This document shows positions 1 through 11,830 of a DNA stretch of 64,000 nucleotides, in pieces (position 1 is the stretch's first letter; the number at the start of each line of letters is the position of its first letter). Source of the stretch: Owenia fusiformis (Eukaryota; Annelida; Polychaeta; Sabellida; Oweniidae); assembly GCA_903813345.2 (NCBI GenBank), contig CAIIXF020000001.1, forward strand, positions 48,251,885-48,315,884, read 5' to 3'. The notes beneath the pieces are model-generated. The model was not told the origin of the DNA. It ran no database searches and saw nothing but the letters and a program-made list of their open reading frames with translations. The position numbers and the translations under genes were made by a program.

Positions 1-174
1 GTGTAGAGTGAGGAGTAGTGAAGGGAGCGTACATCTGTCCGTTAGTGGCAGCATGAAGACTAGGGTCCGGTTCTACATACTGTACATGAGCCGGGTAGAC
101 GCTCTGGGCAGCAGCTTGCTGCAGGGTAACTGTCTCTTGGGATTGATCAAGCTCCTGTCCACCAGAACCAGAAA
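1..174 (-). CDS. rfx: RFX-family transcription factor, third coding exon (runs off the window)
   Basis: Acceptor tttacag at 175-180. The frame is open from 174 to the window edge. It contains TVTLQQAAAQ followed by VYPAHVQYVE, and about 13 residues later NGQMYAPFTT. From memory of the family, vertebrate RFX2/RFX3 carry VYPAQVQYVE in the Gln-rich N-terminal region, followed at a similar distance by a Tyr/Thr-rich stretch with TQMYS. The match is specific and sits at the expected place before the DNA-binding domain. I see the motif and splice phases; the RFX1/2/3 orthology is inferred. No other family I know has this string, but a search with all 87 joined residues would decide it. Confidence 0.75.
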
Positions 175-501
175 CTGTAAACAACAATTCAACATTTCAC
201 TCGAGGCTATGGTGTTTGTTTATTAGCACTCTATTGAGTTTTGACTGACCATTGGATTTTCGAAAATCAATATCAATCATCCATTCTGTCTGATGACCAT
301 GACATGTAGGATATTTCTGCTCTCAATATTACAAAAGCTGTAGCAACTTTTAGACAAGTACTCTCCACCATCGAATACTTTTTATATTGACTTTCTTCTT
401 CAAACCAGTAAGTTGTGAATTTTGAAATTCATGAATATTTTGTGATTTTACCAGTCAGATTTTTTCTGAACATTGTCACAAGAACACTTAAACCTATTTA
501 C
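175..501 (-). other. RFX intron
   Basis: 327-bp phase-1 intron between the second and third coding exons (GTAAAT ... TTTACAG). AT-rich; no repeat or RNA gene seen. Confidence 0.65.
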
Positions 502-589
502 CTGCAGTGGTGACAATAAATTGTTGACCAGAGTGGGCCTGGGCTGGCTGGATGATTGTTGTAGTTCCAGGTTTCTGGTTGTTACTGGC
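502..589 (-). CDS. rfx: RFX-family transcription factor, second coding exon
   Basis: 88-bp exon with acceptor ttgtag and donor CTGCAG|GTAAAT. It starts in phase 0, matching the previous exon, and ends with one spare base that completes a Val codon in the next exon. It codes for a Gln/Thr-rich stretch beginning ASNNQKPGTTTIIQPAQ and ending QQFIVTTA. Low-complexity activation-domain composition, no folded domain. Only one of the three forward phases stays open across all three exons, which is the main support for the gene model. Confidence 0.7.
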
Positions 590-2024
590 CTACAATAATA
601 CACTGAAGTAGTAACACACCATCTGTCATGTCTAAATATGCAATGTAAAATCAAAATGCAATCCAAAAAATTAATCCAAAATTAATAATGTTAATCCAAT
701 AAACATGCACATTGTATCCATTGTCTAATAATCCAAATAAAAATCTGATCTCAAGAAAATCATATTTGAATATCTAATCTTGAGTGATTGCTTCATAAAT
801 AAACTATGATCTTGATGAACTATTACTTAAATCCACAGAGGTACTCATTTTCATTACTTATATTATTTCATTTCTAAATATTGTATATTCTTAAACTGAT
901 CAATGAAACAAGCATCAAATTACCAAGGTGATTTCTAGGGTCATAGTTGCTGTTCAAAGATAATTTATTTTCACTTGGTAACAGTTGTTGTGAAGCCATA
1001 GCAACGATAGGCAACTAAGAGTATCTGGGAGCCATTAATCAAGTGTACAATGTACAGGTGAGGGCACTATCAGTAAAAATTATAAAGTAGGAAATGAAAC
1101 TTTTAATCTTGTGATATTTTATTAAAAAAGCTGTATCACATGGATGTTCTAAACCCTTTAAAATGCACGGTAGGTCAAAATATAATACATGGTAGATCAA
1201 AATAGATGTGTACATAACCTATATGACTGATAAAATACAAATCAAGAGGAGCAACTCATTAATTTCTCATTTTAATTCATTCAGAAAAAGAACTGTTCAC
1301 ACAAGATTCTTCTTTGTAATTCAAGTGCCTTTGTTTTCAAACCATTCTAGCATGTTTCTAACATTTTTATTTGAACAATTTCTCCATCCCCACATTTATA
1401 TTATTTAGTAGACTTGAGTGCTTGTATCTAGGATAACTCTATTGCTATGCAAATATTAATATTTAATCTCTATGGTAACTTGGCAACCACCACTTTAATG
1501 TTTCTCTTATCATGGCAATGGCACAAAGGAGAAAACATATCAAAATGTGGTTGAATTTCAATTGGTTTGACTTTTAAAATAAAATAACTCTAAACCTTAC
1601 AGGACTATATCTCACAATTCTAATCTCAAAACCTGCCAATGCTTTATGTATAGACACTATATCATTCATGATAAATGAAATGAAAAATTACATCATTATC
1701 TTATTTCATATGTAATTGTAGCAGTTAAACCAGATGTCTAACACTTTATATCTGATATCTGACAATAATTATGTTCATCTTTCACACAACTGTAGAATAC
1801 ATTTGGTAGTCTCCATATATAACATGTACACAAATTTTCATCGTGAGAAATATTGATGCATTTTTAGAAAATAGCTACCTTTTTACAATACTACATGTTT
1901 CCCCATGAATACCACAGAGTAGGGACAAAATAAAGAACTTCAACAAGTTGTGTGTAGTTATGACAAATCTGCAAACTAATGATAAAATAAAAGTTCACAT
2001 ACTAGATTAGATATAAAAACTCAC
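590..2024 (-). other. RFX intron
   Basis: 1.4-kb phase-0 intron (GTGAGT ... TTGTAG). AT-rich. Short open frames inside it are not conserved-looking, and no mobile element with recognisable ends was found. Confidence 0.65.
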
Positions 2025-2093
2025 TTGTACAGATTGTTGTATGGTAGTTGCATTCATAGCCTGCATGTCAGATACAAAAGACTGGCTGGCCAT
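2025..2093 (-). CDS. rfx: RFX-family transcription factor, first coding exon
   Basis: First of three exons (2093-2025, 589-502, 174-1) that join in frame on the minus strand. It codes for 23 residues starting MASQSFVSDMQAMN. The start is supported by an in-frame TAG three codons upstream. The exon itself probably begins at 2137, after a pyrimidine-rich tttttag acceptor, so at least one non-coding exon lies further upstream. The donor is CAA|GTGAGT, phase 0. The joined N-terminus is glutamine-, serine- and threonine-rich, as expected for the activation region of RFX1/2/3 proteins, which bind X-box promoters of ciliary and other genes through a winged-helix domain. That DNA-binding domain lies beyond the left edge. 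Identification rests on the third exon. Confidence 0.7.
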
Positions 2094-2137
2094 TACAAGC
2101 TACAACCTTGTTCTAATACTTGGATACACTTTTTATC

Positions 2138-4038
2138 CTAAAAACACAAAAAACAACATTTGCAAACCTTTTCATTATATAACTACATTTTCTTGGAATA
2201 AATGGACAGTCAAAAATGGATAGATTTGTGAAGAAAATTGATTGAATCGTCTTTTAAAAAATTGCAGAATTTTGCTTTTTTTTTATTTTGACCAGAATTT
2301 TGATTTATTCCTTGCAAAATTTCGCTTTTTTCTTGCGGAATATTTTTTCCAGTTTTCAAATGAAAGACAAGTTGGGTGCAAAATGTGGCCGAGTTCCGTT
2401 ACAAACTCTTGAGTAATTTTAATGGTCTACAATTTAAAGTTTTAGTTTTACTTATACCTAGATTATTAGTTGAGCAGATATTTTAGATACGTTAATTATA
2501 AAAGGACACAATTTAATGACCTACATTTTTTACTTTAAAAAATACAATAAAGATCTTTAGGGCCGATTTACGACTCAACTGTGTGCTTAAATTTGTGATC
2601 ACAAAATTTGAAATCATATGGGTCACTTGGAAGAAGGAGGTACGAGTTCTGGGTGCCTTTGTTTGGAGGATGGACTTTTCTTTATCTTAGGAGGATATTT
2701 TCTACCAGAAACCAAAATGGCATTCTTGATGGAAAGAATGACGTTAAAAAATTGCTGAACTTTCTCATTCGGAGATTTTGTGAATTTCTGTCAAAATTGC
2801 CATTTAGATTTTGGTTTTTTGGCAGAAAATATCCACTCAAGGGTAAAGAAAAGTTCTAATCGACACAGAAGCAAGTGTCAGATAACTTAGACTTTCACAA
2901 ATGGAGATGTAAGGGTTAAAGATTGAAGACATACGAGGGCTCTGCGATCTTTCATACAAACCCCTGTGGGTGAGCTAAGACTAGGCTAGGTCTAGGCCTA
3001 ACTCAATTTTTTCATGTCATTTTAGCTTAGCCTAAATTTCATGTAGGCTAAAGGCTAAAGGTAAAATAACCTAACCCTGCACTGTTTAAGTTACATAACA
3101 ATATATATACATCGATCCCGGCCGGATACCTCATTCGAAGCATCTTGTTTTTCTTTAACTTTTTTTTTATCACTAATGAACGTTATTCAAGCAATACTGC
3201 GTTGATAAGAGGCCAAAACAGTGATATTTTATTGCCGGGCTGTTGTCTGTCCAAATCTGAATGGTGCTCCTGTGATTCTAGAAATGTGACATCAGAATTA
3301 AGCTACAATGATATTTGGACACACAAGAGCCCGGATCAAGTGAAAAACTATTTGCCGTATTAAAAGTCAAATTACTGCGTCCATAGATTATTTAATCGAA
3401 CCAAAAAGTAGAAATAGAAAGATGAATATCTCAGCCATAAATTAAGTAGGGATGTCACGGTTTCCCGATATTTTCCCAACTAGTGTACCGAAGATTTCGG
3501 TCCATGTTCAGGATGTACTAATTCTCCCGTATATGACCCTAAAACGTCGCAAATGCACTATAAATATGATCTTAACTAGAATTTTCTTTCGTTTTTACTA
3601 CTTATCTGTCAGATTACGTTCATGCGTAAATGCCATCGAGTGGCCAATACTGTAAGTGATTAGAATAAACGAAAATTCAGGACAGAACATGTAGTTTTAT
3701 CGATAACAGTGTTTTAAACTTATTAACTATTTTATTGGTTATGTCCTGTCCCGAATGTCGCGTAATGGATAATTCCCGTCCCGTCATATCTTTGTCCCAT
3801 AACATACCTAAAATTAAGTGCAAAATCTGTCACTGGTGGAACGTTGAAGTATACCTTCTTGTGAAGTGGTTTTCTCCAACTTCCAGCAGGCGCGCTGGAA
3901 TAAGTTAACGGTATTTAAGAAAATAATTGAATGTAACTTGCCCTTTTCATGACGCGTGGCGATAATAAGTCCTACTTGTTGTGTATTTTGAAATTAAAGT
4001 GGAGAAATTCCAGATCTGGTACGTACCATTTTTTAACT
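2138..4038. other. Probable RFX 5' intron or upstream region without recognisable genes
   Basis: AT-rich sequence with T-rich stretches at 2260-2350 and a degenerate taggcta/cctaacc-rich patch at 2960-3080. Open frames at 2608-2859, 3145-3363 and 3452-3655 show no domain and no splice context. I see no gene here. Confidence 0.5.
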
Positions 4039-4061
4039 TGCGCATGCGTACACATGCGCAT
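4039..4061. promoter_or_regulatory. Pair of NRF1-like palindromic sites, possible upstream promoter of the RFX gene
   Basis: TGCGCATGCGTA at 4039-4050 is followed at once by CATGCGCAT at 4052. Both match the NRF1 palindrome TGCGCATGCGCA, a common motif of TATA-less animal promoters. They lie 1.9 kb upstream of the first RFX coding exon, in a slightly more CpG-rich patch (3860-4090), just before a transposon that begins at 4222. The first non-coding RFX exon could lie between 4000 and 3860. No transcript evidence; the assignment is inference. Confidence 0.35.
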
Positions 4062-4221
4062 TGTACTTTACAGGCACATGGCACGGTTATGGGAAGTCCT
4101 CCATATATTGTACTTATATTATTTCTCAGGTTACGCAGCTTCCATCCAAAATAAAAAATATGTATTTTTAAAATAAATTATTTGTCTAGTTTTCGTTAAA
4201 CAAATATCCTGAGACACATAG

Positions 4222-6906
4222 CAGTGGAGACGATGGGCTCAATTGCCGTATCATATTGCAATTGAACGACGATACGGCAATTGCCGTATCGTCTTATTTT
4301 AATTCCAAACGCGCATGTCTAGCAACTCAGCGCTATTAAAGCATAATACGGCAATTGCCGTATTGTGCTTCAATTTTATTAAGAGTATTTATTTTTTATT
4401 ATCGCCAAAATACAACAGCCCTGGAAGGTCTATTAACACGACTCAAGCAAATATTATAATTCGAAATTCAATTTTACACTGGTTTAAATCAAAAAGTCAT
4501 TTTTATACTTTCTAGGCTCCACCGTAGTGCAATACTTAAATATAATCAATACTGCGCTTAAGACTGAAACACTAAATACATTTTTATTTCTATTGAAGGT
4601 ATGATGTTTGATATCTCAAACGCACTGAGACAACCGATTTTACTTTGGATAAACAATATTCAAAATTAGGTTTAGCATTTAAATCACTGATTTTTAATTA
4701 CGAAAATAGACTGAACCTAGTATCAACAAGATATATCAATTATTAGTCAGTTAGTATGGCCAGTATATTTAATCAAAACATTGTCGATTATATTATGCGA
4801 TACTGTTTATTTACGATATGAAATCTGTGAAAGATTCAGTTAAAAAGATTTTTCCTTGGGAAATGGGAAGGAAAGGGAAATGGTAGAATATTTGCCATTA
4901 TCCACGAAAAAACAAAACTTAGTAGTAGATCTATTGCCCGTGGTAGATCGCTATAAAAACGTTCTTGGCAGTCTAATGTGCATGAAGGCATTATAGTTTG
5001 ACAAGTATTACGGAACCAAATACATAAAATAAAGTCTTCTTTGCGCATTTGCAATTGCAATAAAGGTTTCAAGAATTTCTTTATAATTATGAGTTTATTA
5101 CTGTATGTATTTGAATGAAGTTTGTATGATGTACATGTCATTCCTCCTCCTATGTTGAAGCTGAGACTATACATATCTAATTGCGGGTGGCGCGACACGG
5201 GAGATACAACTCTCGGATAAAGTTTAAAATTCCTTTTATCTGTTTATGTTAGTCTCAGGTTGAAGTAAGTAGGTTTTCAGACGCAAAATGTAATATTTCC
5301 GCTGTAAAATAATTACGAATTGAGGCTTAATACTAGTAAATGGAAATGATCAAATATATATCAACATTTTTCAATCTGCGTGGATTCCGTGAAAGTACAC
5401 GTAACGATTCATACCTGTATGAAGTATGCTGAAACGGCCGAGATCTGCTTATATATTGATACATGCGCGGCCTTGACAGAGCAAACCTACTAACCCACAT
5501 ACGTGTGCTACTAACCTAGATACGTCTAGCTAATTTGCATAATGTTGTTGCAGTCTGAATCCACTTTCTGGCTCTAAACTGCCTGTTTAAAAAATGGCAT
5601 TTATTAGTCTATAACTCTGCTATTAGTTGACAGATTTCGAAATAAATAAGACCATGGTTATGCTCGGAACTAAAGCTTTCTGATGGTTCCACTTTGTAGT
5701 GACCAAATTGCGAGAAAACTGAGGAAATAGAAGGTAAAGGCGATTTCTCGAATTCCAAGTTTCACATAAGAAATCCTGCGTTCTGATTGGCTGGCTTTCT
5801 AGCAGTCCCAATCCACTTTTAGCTCTCCAAACTCGCCGTTTTAGAAATGACACTTTTCGGTCTTTTTCTCCGCCATTTCTCGGTCGATTTCTAAAAGCAT
5901 AATGTCATAGTGAAGCTGACAAAACCAGCTTCCCGATTGTATCACTTTTGAAGCGATCCATGTGCAATAGATAGGTGGAATTCGAGCGTGAAAATGTTTC
6001 TCCATAATCGAAGATTCACTTGAGAAATACTGAGGAATCGGGCATTCTGATTGGTCAGTTTTCCTGCATTCTCAAGTCACTTTCCCGACTCTAAACTGAG
6101 TTTCTAGAAATGGCACTTGCTACATACGTCTCTTGGTTTTGTTTCTGGGCGAATTGGTTGCTGGACGAAATTATCCAGGCAGCATTGTCCGTCTGAGAAC
6201 AATGGTAATGCGAACGGTACTTAGTACTTTGAACGCGATCTAGTAATGACTTAAAGCCGAGACTTTTATACCTAAAACGTCAGTGTAAAGGATGAATCAA
6301 ACCCAAAATGCATGCAGGAAGACGATGTTATTTATAAAAACGATAAAATTAAAATTAAAACCTGTCTGGTTTCATGTTATTCTCGCCTCTGGAATGTCTG
6401 AAGAGCACCTTAACCCCCAAAGTACGTTTTTGTCTTTTGCCTAAAATAAGTGAAACTTTGAGCACCCACGGGAGTAATTGCACACGGCAGAATTTAAATG
6501 CACGCGAGGAAAAGTTTATTTTATATATGTTCTTCTAATATCAATAAAAAAATTCATGCCATCTCTTTATTTAATATTGCCGAAATTAAGTACAAGGAGG
6601 GTCTGTTGCAATTTCACAATTTCAGGGATTTCAGGTTGTAATCGGCCCTTGTGCACTGGAGTAGAAATAAACGATATCTAGGATAAAATATTTCATGTCA
6701 TTAAATTTGAACCCCCTATTTATGGAAAATACTTTAAAATTGTACCTACTATGGATGTTATATGATTTAATATGAATTTGAAGTCCGGAATTGTTTAGAT
6801 TTTTAAAAGATAACCGTTATTACAAATAATGACGTTCTATACGGCAATTGCCGTATCGCCGTTCAAATGCAGTATGATACGGCAATCGAGCCCATCGTCT
6901 CCACTG
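4222..6906. mobile_element. 2.7-kb DNA transposon remnant with about 75-bp terminal inverted repeats and internal palindromes
   Basis: The left end starts CAGTGGAGACGATGGGCTC; the right end is its reverse complement. The match continues inward for about 75 bp with few differences. Both ends are flanked by CATAG (4217-4221 and 6907-6911), a 5-bp target duplication. The perfect palindrome ACGGCAATTGCCGT occurs in both terminal repeats and a third time at about 4347. The interior has a degenerate direct repeat (copies near 5550, 5750-5880 and 6010-6140; shared words such as ttctgattgg and aatccactt). No transposase is recognisable in the open frames at 4836-5198 and 5623-5853, so this is non-autonomous. 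Superfamily uncertain: the 5-bp duplication argues against hAT. Confidence 0.75.
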
Positions 6907-8290
6907 CATAGGGCCTGTAGAAAACACTAAACAGAAAAATAAAAAAAATATTCATACCACCAAATGTGCTTTATTGGTCAGATAATGCACCAAATCATAA
7001 TGGTTGTTCAAAATAAAAATTTAAGGGAGCCTTATCTCGCTAGAATAAAGCAAATCACGCAAAGGCAACGCAATAGTGTTCCCAAAAATTTTCGCGTGTT
7101 TTTTATGACACATGCGCAGTAGAAATTGTCAATTTACTGAGCAGAACTTTCAATGGCCTGGAGAAATTTTACTCACGAGAATTGATGATTACTGAACACA
7201 TATAGGCATAAGAGGTGAGCGACCCAGTTATTTTTGCGTATAAATGTTTCAAGAATAGCATGATATCAAATAATCTGTACATTATGCTACGACGATTCAT
7301 TCAAAAATTGAATCTAGAGGACAGGTGACCATATTTTTTTCATATTTTTTTTAATTTTTACTAACATTACCTGGTGTATATATACCTCCTAGATGGAGGA
7401 CTTCCCACTATCCGTGGCACATGGGCATTGCCGCTAAAAAGATCACGTGACTATTCTTATTTAGCTATCGCTAGTTATTTTGTAGCAAATCTTTACTTTC
7501 GTAAGTCAAGAGATCTCGCGAAACCTAAAATGGCTGGAATCTAAATTCAAAAGTTTTGTTGTCTAATAGAGGGCAATAGAACATTGATTTACTTCAACAA
7601 CAGACTGTTATGTATTGATTCAAATATATAGTGTATTGTAAACGTTACTCACCACAGGTATGGTATGAAATATTTCAAGCGAAATGCGTGACATATACGG
7701 TATCCGCGTGAAAAGTCTGAACGAAATGCCTTTGTTTTTTTTCGTCATTCAGTTTTGTGGTATCGCCGATCATTTTTGAAACTTTTTCTACAGGAATATT
7801 TTTGCTGGACAATAATCAGGTAAAATGCGTATTTGCGTGACAAATACACAAATTGCGGGACAGTTGGACGGCCTGCATTTTGTAAGCTTATAAGGAACGT
7901 TTTGAAAGGTGGTCACTTTTTTTGAAATTTTCCCATTTCAAGGCATTTGGTGTTGAATTATTCCTTGAGCCTAGATCCTACTGCAAAACGATCTGGCCAA
8001 CATCCATACGACAAGTAATAAGAGGCCTTTCTATGATATCAATAAAATTCTAGAATCTAAAATTTAAGATTTTTAAAATTGGCGCCATAATTTGGGACAC
8101 AGCCAATCAAATTGATTCGTTCGTTGGCACGAAAATGTCGCCATTTTTCTGATCGAAGGTCGAAAAACATATGCAGTTGAACCGCACCAATTTATGCTTG
8201 AACCCTGTGTTTCGACTCTTCAAAAATATAACCAAATTAATCTACAATCATCCACTAAACCATTAACAAACATATCGATACAAAAACAAA
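6907..8290. other. Intergenic or 5' region, nothing clear
   Basis: AT-rich. An NRF1-like half site, CATGCGCAG, lies near 7111. No gene, RNA or bounded repeat seen. Confidence 0.5.
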
Positions 8291-8720
8291 AGTAATAGTC
8301 ACCTAAGTCGTGTTGGCGGGTAACAGTCGTCACAGCTACGGTGGCTATGGCGTTTATTCCTACGGCAACTGTTGCCAGACGCTTTACTGTCATCAAAGAT
8401 ATATCACTCCGCTAATGATATTTGTCTGCATTATGTATTGCAAAATGCATAAAGTTTTTGAACATGAGCGTCCCCAAGCATTCTCACATAATGATTATGC
8501 AAATAAAAAACTGCTAAGCACCGAGCAAATATTTGCAACAAAAGATAAATCATACCCGTCCTCGCAAAAAGTAGTTCTCAAAAGGCGGAAAATACAGGAA
8601 GTAATTCGGCTCAACCGCCATGTTGGTTGTAGTTGTGACAAAATGGCGGATGAAAGTTATTTTCAGCGTCATGACAACTGTTCCACAGAGTCTTGTTCCG
8701 TTGAAAAGAGAATGAATTTC
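8290..8720. promoter_or_regulatory. CpG-richer promoter-like patch with YY1- and ETS-like motifs
   Basis: Contains two YY1-type cores, AAAATGGCGGAT and CCGCCATGTTGG (about 8620-8655), an ETS-type AGGAAGT (about 8597), and a 13-bp everted repeat GGCAACTGTTGCC (about 8366) made of two X-box half sites. On the minus strand a good donor, CTTAG|GTGACT, sits near 8303. This could be a distal non-coding first exon of the RFX gene, which would make the everted half sites a candidate autoregulatory site. The 144-residue plus-strand frame across the same patch has no known domain and is probably chance. Confidence 0.35.
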
Positions 8721-9111
8721 CCTTCGAGATATAATCACTTTTGATCATATTGTTTGAAAATTTCGAAATATTTCTTATATCAACAGAAACAAGGCGGGAT
8801 TTTAATGTTAGAAATCAATAATTCGGTCACAGATCCGGAGCCAGATCCAGCCCCTCTTGGTAGTAGGCTCAAAGGATAAATGGGAAGATGAGACACGAGC
8901 CAAAAATGGCACATCAAAAAAATGACCACCCAAAAATATGACCCTCGTACTGACCTTTATTTTTTCCATCTGTCAGACATTGATTGATCAATATTTACCC
9001 TGTAATCTCTTCTTTATGTATTAGTTTGAATGGTTGCATGATATCCATTATTGACGCTGTAATTCGACTTTTCCCGGGACATTTATTTCAAATTTTCAGA
9101 GCGTAAAGATA

Positions 9112-9376
9112 ATGGAGCACTTCGGTAATTTCCGGCAGTGTCCGATGTTGTTCGTCTCTCAAATTACGTCACATCGCAACAAACAGCCAATGAAAGTAAA
9201 GAATCGCGTAGCCTAATAAACCGTCGTTATTGTTTCTACGGGAGTTTAAAGAAACGTCATGGGACTTCTCGGTAATCTCTGATGTGACGTCATCCGGAGT
9301 GGCGTCACATTCTCAGAAAAGGCATTTGACTTCGGGAATAATCATTTGAACAACGGAGATAGCCGAAGTGCTCCAT
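9112..9376. mobile_element. 265-bp MITE with TA target duplication
   Basis: Terminal inverted repeats ATGGAGCACTTCGG at 9112-9125 and 9363-9376, flanked on both sides by TA (9110-9111, 9377-9378), as in Tc1/mariner-type insertions. The interior carries a CRE-like TGACGTCA. It is enclosed by a looser inverted pair (about 8868-8900 and 9535-9590, sharing gataagacacgag-like words), suggesting insertion into an older inverted-repeat element. Confidence 0.75.
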
Positions 9377-9873
9377 TAAATATACGCTCGCTTATTTTTT
9401 GCTTTTATCAACAGACGCTTTCTTGGATGTTTGGCTTTAGTGATTGGAGTTGAAGGTAACAACAGTACGCATCGTTTGAGGTATGACATGTGATATTTAT
9501 TGAAAAACTGACTCCAAAATCAAGGAAAAATAAATTTTCCGAAGATCTCGTGTCTTATCCTTGAGTATATTTATTGAGCCTTGACACAGAGGAGCTTTTC
9601 TGGCAGAGGTCCGTGAATTCGGTTGTCAATTTCAAACCCTGGATTTTGGGGACCGCTCAATATAGTTTTATAAAATAATTAAAGTTGCAAGTATATCATA
9701 CGTTAACAAATATTTTATCACATACACATATATGACTATAATATGTTTGAAACAAAATTTATGCTTCAAATTGATCGACTAAGGATGTTTAGTGTTTTTG
9801 GCATAATAATTTAAATAAGTGATATTATACAATATGATCAGAGGGACTATAAAATTAATCTACTCATGCGACA

Positions 9874-9963
9874 TCTTTCAATAGAATAATTTAGTTTTGC
9901 ACAAATGTTCAAATAATTGATGTTCTTTCAATAGAATAATTTAGTTTTGCACAAATGTTCAAA
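9874..9963. repeat. Tandem duplication of 50 bp
   Basis: The segment starting tctttcaatagaataattta occurs at 9874 and again at 9924, practically identical. The next MITE begins directly at its right edge. Confidence 0.85.
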
Positions 9964-9965
9964 TA

Positions 9966-10452
9966 CTGTAAAACGGGTATTGTTAGCGAGGGGTAATTGT
10001 TAGCGATTGTTAGCGATCGCTATAGTTTCGCTAAAAATTCAATTCGCTAAAATAAACCGGGTGCTAACATTTGCAAATTCCCGGGAAACTACATGAATAC
10101 TAGTATTTAAGGAGCTTTTCGTTCAGTGCTCGACTTCCGGTTTGTAATTTGAAAAAGGTAAATATTTTTAAATCGTATGTTTCTTTCAATATCTGAAGGA
10201 TAAATAGCCATCCATCATGAGATTACAGTAGTTTGGACCAATTCCATGTGCGTTAGGAGTCTTACATTTTGATAATTCCTCTGTCATGTCCGTTATTCAT
10301 TCTTCTGCCATAAATGATAAAATTTCTAATGCATTTCGCTTATTTGATTTTTTAAAGATTAATCTTCATTTCGCTAAAATTTCCCGCGCTAAAACCCCCT
10401 AAAATTGAAAAATCGCTAAAATTTCCGGGTGTCAAAATTACCCGTTTTACAG
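9966..10452. mobile_element. 487-bp MITE of the TACTGTAAAAC type
   Basis: Inverted termini CTGTAAAACGGGTA / TACCCGTTTTACAG, flanked by TA on both sides (9964-9965, 10453-10454). Subterminal segments repeat the word cgctaaaattt several times in both orientations. Probably Tc1/mariner-related and non-autonomous. The element at 61628-62094 has related TACTGTA ends. Confidence 0.8.
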
Positions 10453-10734
10453 TAATGTTCCAAGTCTAAAATATTCACAATATGCAATACCAGGAAAACT
10501 TTTACAAAATGAAAACTCTTTTGTTTGTCATATAAAGGTGGAAAGACATTCAACTTATAGACAGTGATAAAACCCATAAAAATCAGATCTCAGTCAGCAT
10601 GTCAGATGTTCCTCCTGTAATCAGGTCTCTGTCAAAACAAAAATTAAGGATGGATATCGATATGGTGAATTGAATTCAACATTGTTTTTCTTTTAAACCA
10701 ATTATTGAAAATATTGTGTAAAAAACACAACTCT

Positions 10735-11830
10735 TTATGTAATGGTCACTGATTGACAACAATTTAATGTGAACATTATTTATATATATTTTCTCTAACT
10801 GTCAACATTTTTCATGTTTTTTCAGTGCAATTGTTTTTTGTTCCTTTCTACCATGGGCTTTCAACTTGAAGCCGGTAGGCAACTTCCCATATTTCATACA
10901 TAAACATTGCCATGGGTTTTCAAAATTGGAGAATGTACACATTCCAAGAAAATCTTATTTTGTACTTTTTATTGATGATTAAAAGAAATAACTCAAAAAT
11001 AAAAACATGATCTTCTACATACATCTTGATAATTTAATAAAAATTGGAATTCATCATAATTATGACAATACAGAAAGTGAACATTCTCCCACAAATTATG
11101 TTTTTATTGGAATGTGTTCTTGAATAATTACCCACAATGCAATACTCAAAGAGAACATCTTGATAACTCTTATTCTTATTGGTCTCTTTTGTTTACTTTT
11201 ATATGATATTGAATATATTTTATGCTTAAATCATATTAAAAAGTGATTTTTATTCAAAATAATACTAAAACATATACATTTATCTAATACTTTTTGAAAT
11301 ATTGCCATAAAAGGGAAGCATGTCATTGCTCATTTTGAAGGTCTCATGTTATTACATAGAGTTGCATACCCTTCTAGTTGAAAGCCGATGTTTCTACCAA
11401 TTCTTGAGAGTGAAATCAAATATCTTTCCGAACCTGTAAACAATATTTTCTTAGACCTCTTAATATTATAGTTATACAAAGGAAAGTTTGGTTCATTTAG
11501 ATCTAACAAAAAGTGTTCAAAAAATTAAAACAAAACCCCAAAAATAGATAAAAATTAAAGTTAGCCTTTTATTTCATTAACAAGATACTTTCCTAAATGA
11601 ACCAAACTTTTCTTTGTATAATTTCAATATTGAGAGACCCAAACACGTTGTGTACATGTATATGTCATTTTGTTCCAATGAGGTTCGGATTTCATTCCGA
11701 ATATGATACCAAGAACAAAAGAAGTGTCTGATATGTTTTCTAAAACTATATATCGAACAGTATATATATTTTTCAAATTAAATTGTTAAAATTCAAAAGA
11801 TGATCATTATCATGTAAAATTTTCAGATTT
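10735..11830. mobile_element. Foldback element, copy 1, interrupted by a CATGGG-family MITE
   Basis: After removing the insertion at 10852-11390 (plus 7-bp duplication) the rest forms a large inverted repeat of about 270-bp arms. Inner arms 11463-11500 and 11593-11631 pair through TTTGGTTCATTTAG and CTAAATGAACCAAA; outer arms share CCGAACCT and TTGTTCTTGG-like words. A second copy lies at 43735-44290 in the same orientation. No coding capacity. The hairpin would give double-stranded RNA if transcribed. Confidence 0.7.
10852..11390. mobile_element. CATGGG-family MITE, copy 1, 7-bp target duplication
   Basis: 539 bp, starting CATGGGCTTTCAA and ending GTTGAAAGCCGATG, flanked by tttctac (10845-10851 and 11391-11397). 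The homologous foldback copy at 43735-44290 runs uninterrupted through this point (cctttgtaacagttcttg), giving a paralogous empty site that confirms the borders. Copy 2 at 23605-24131 has the same ends and also a 7-bp duplication. No transposase. P-element-like or another superfamily with 7-8-bp duplications is possible. Confidence 0.85.

Noticed and set aside
2960-3080. Telomere-like ccta/ctaac repeats
   Set aside because: Irregular taggct/cctaa words without the period of a telomere.
4836-5198. 120-residue frame as a transposase of the 4222-6906 element
   Set aside because: No catalytic motif or DNA-binding domain visible.
8310-8744. 144-residue plus-strand frame as a gene
   Set aside because: No domain, no splice context, and it spans a promoter-like patch; more likely chance.
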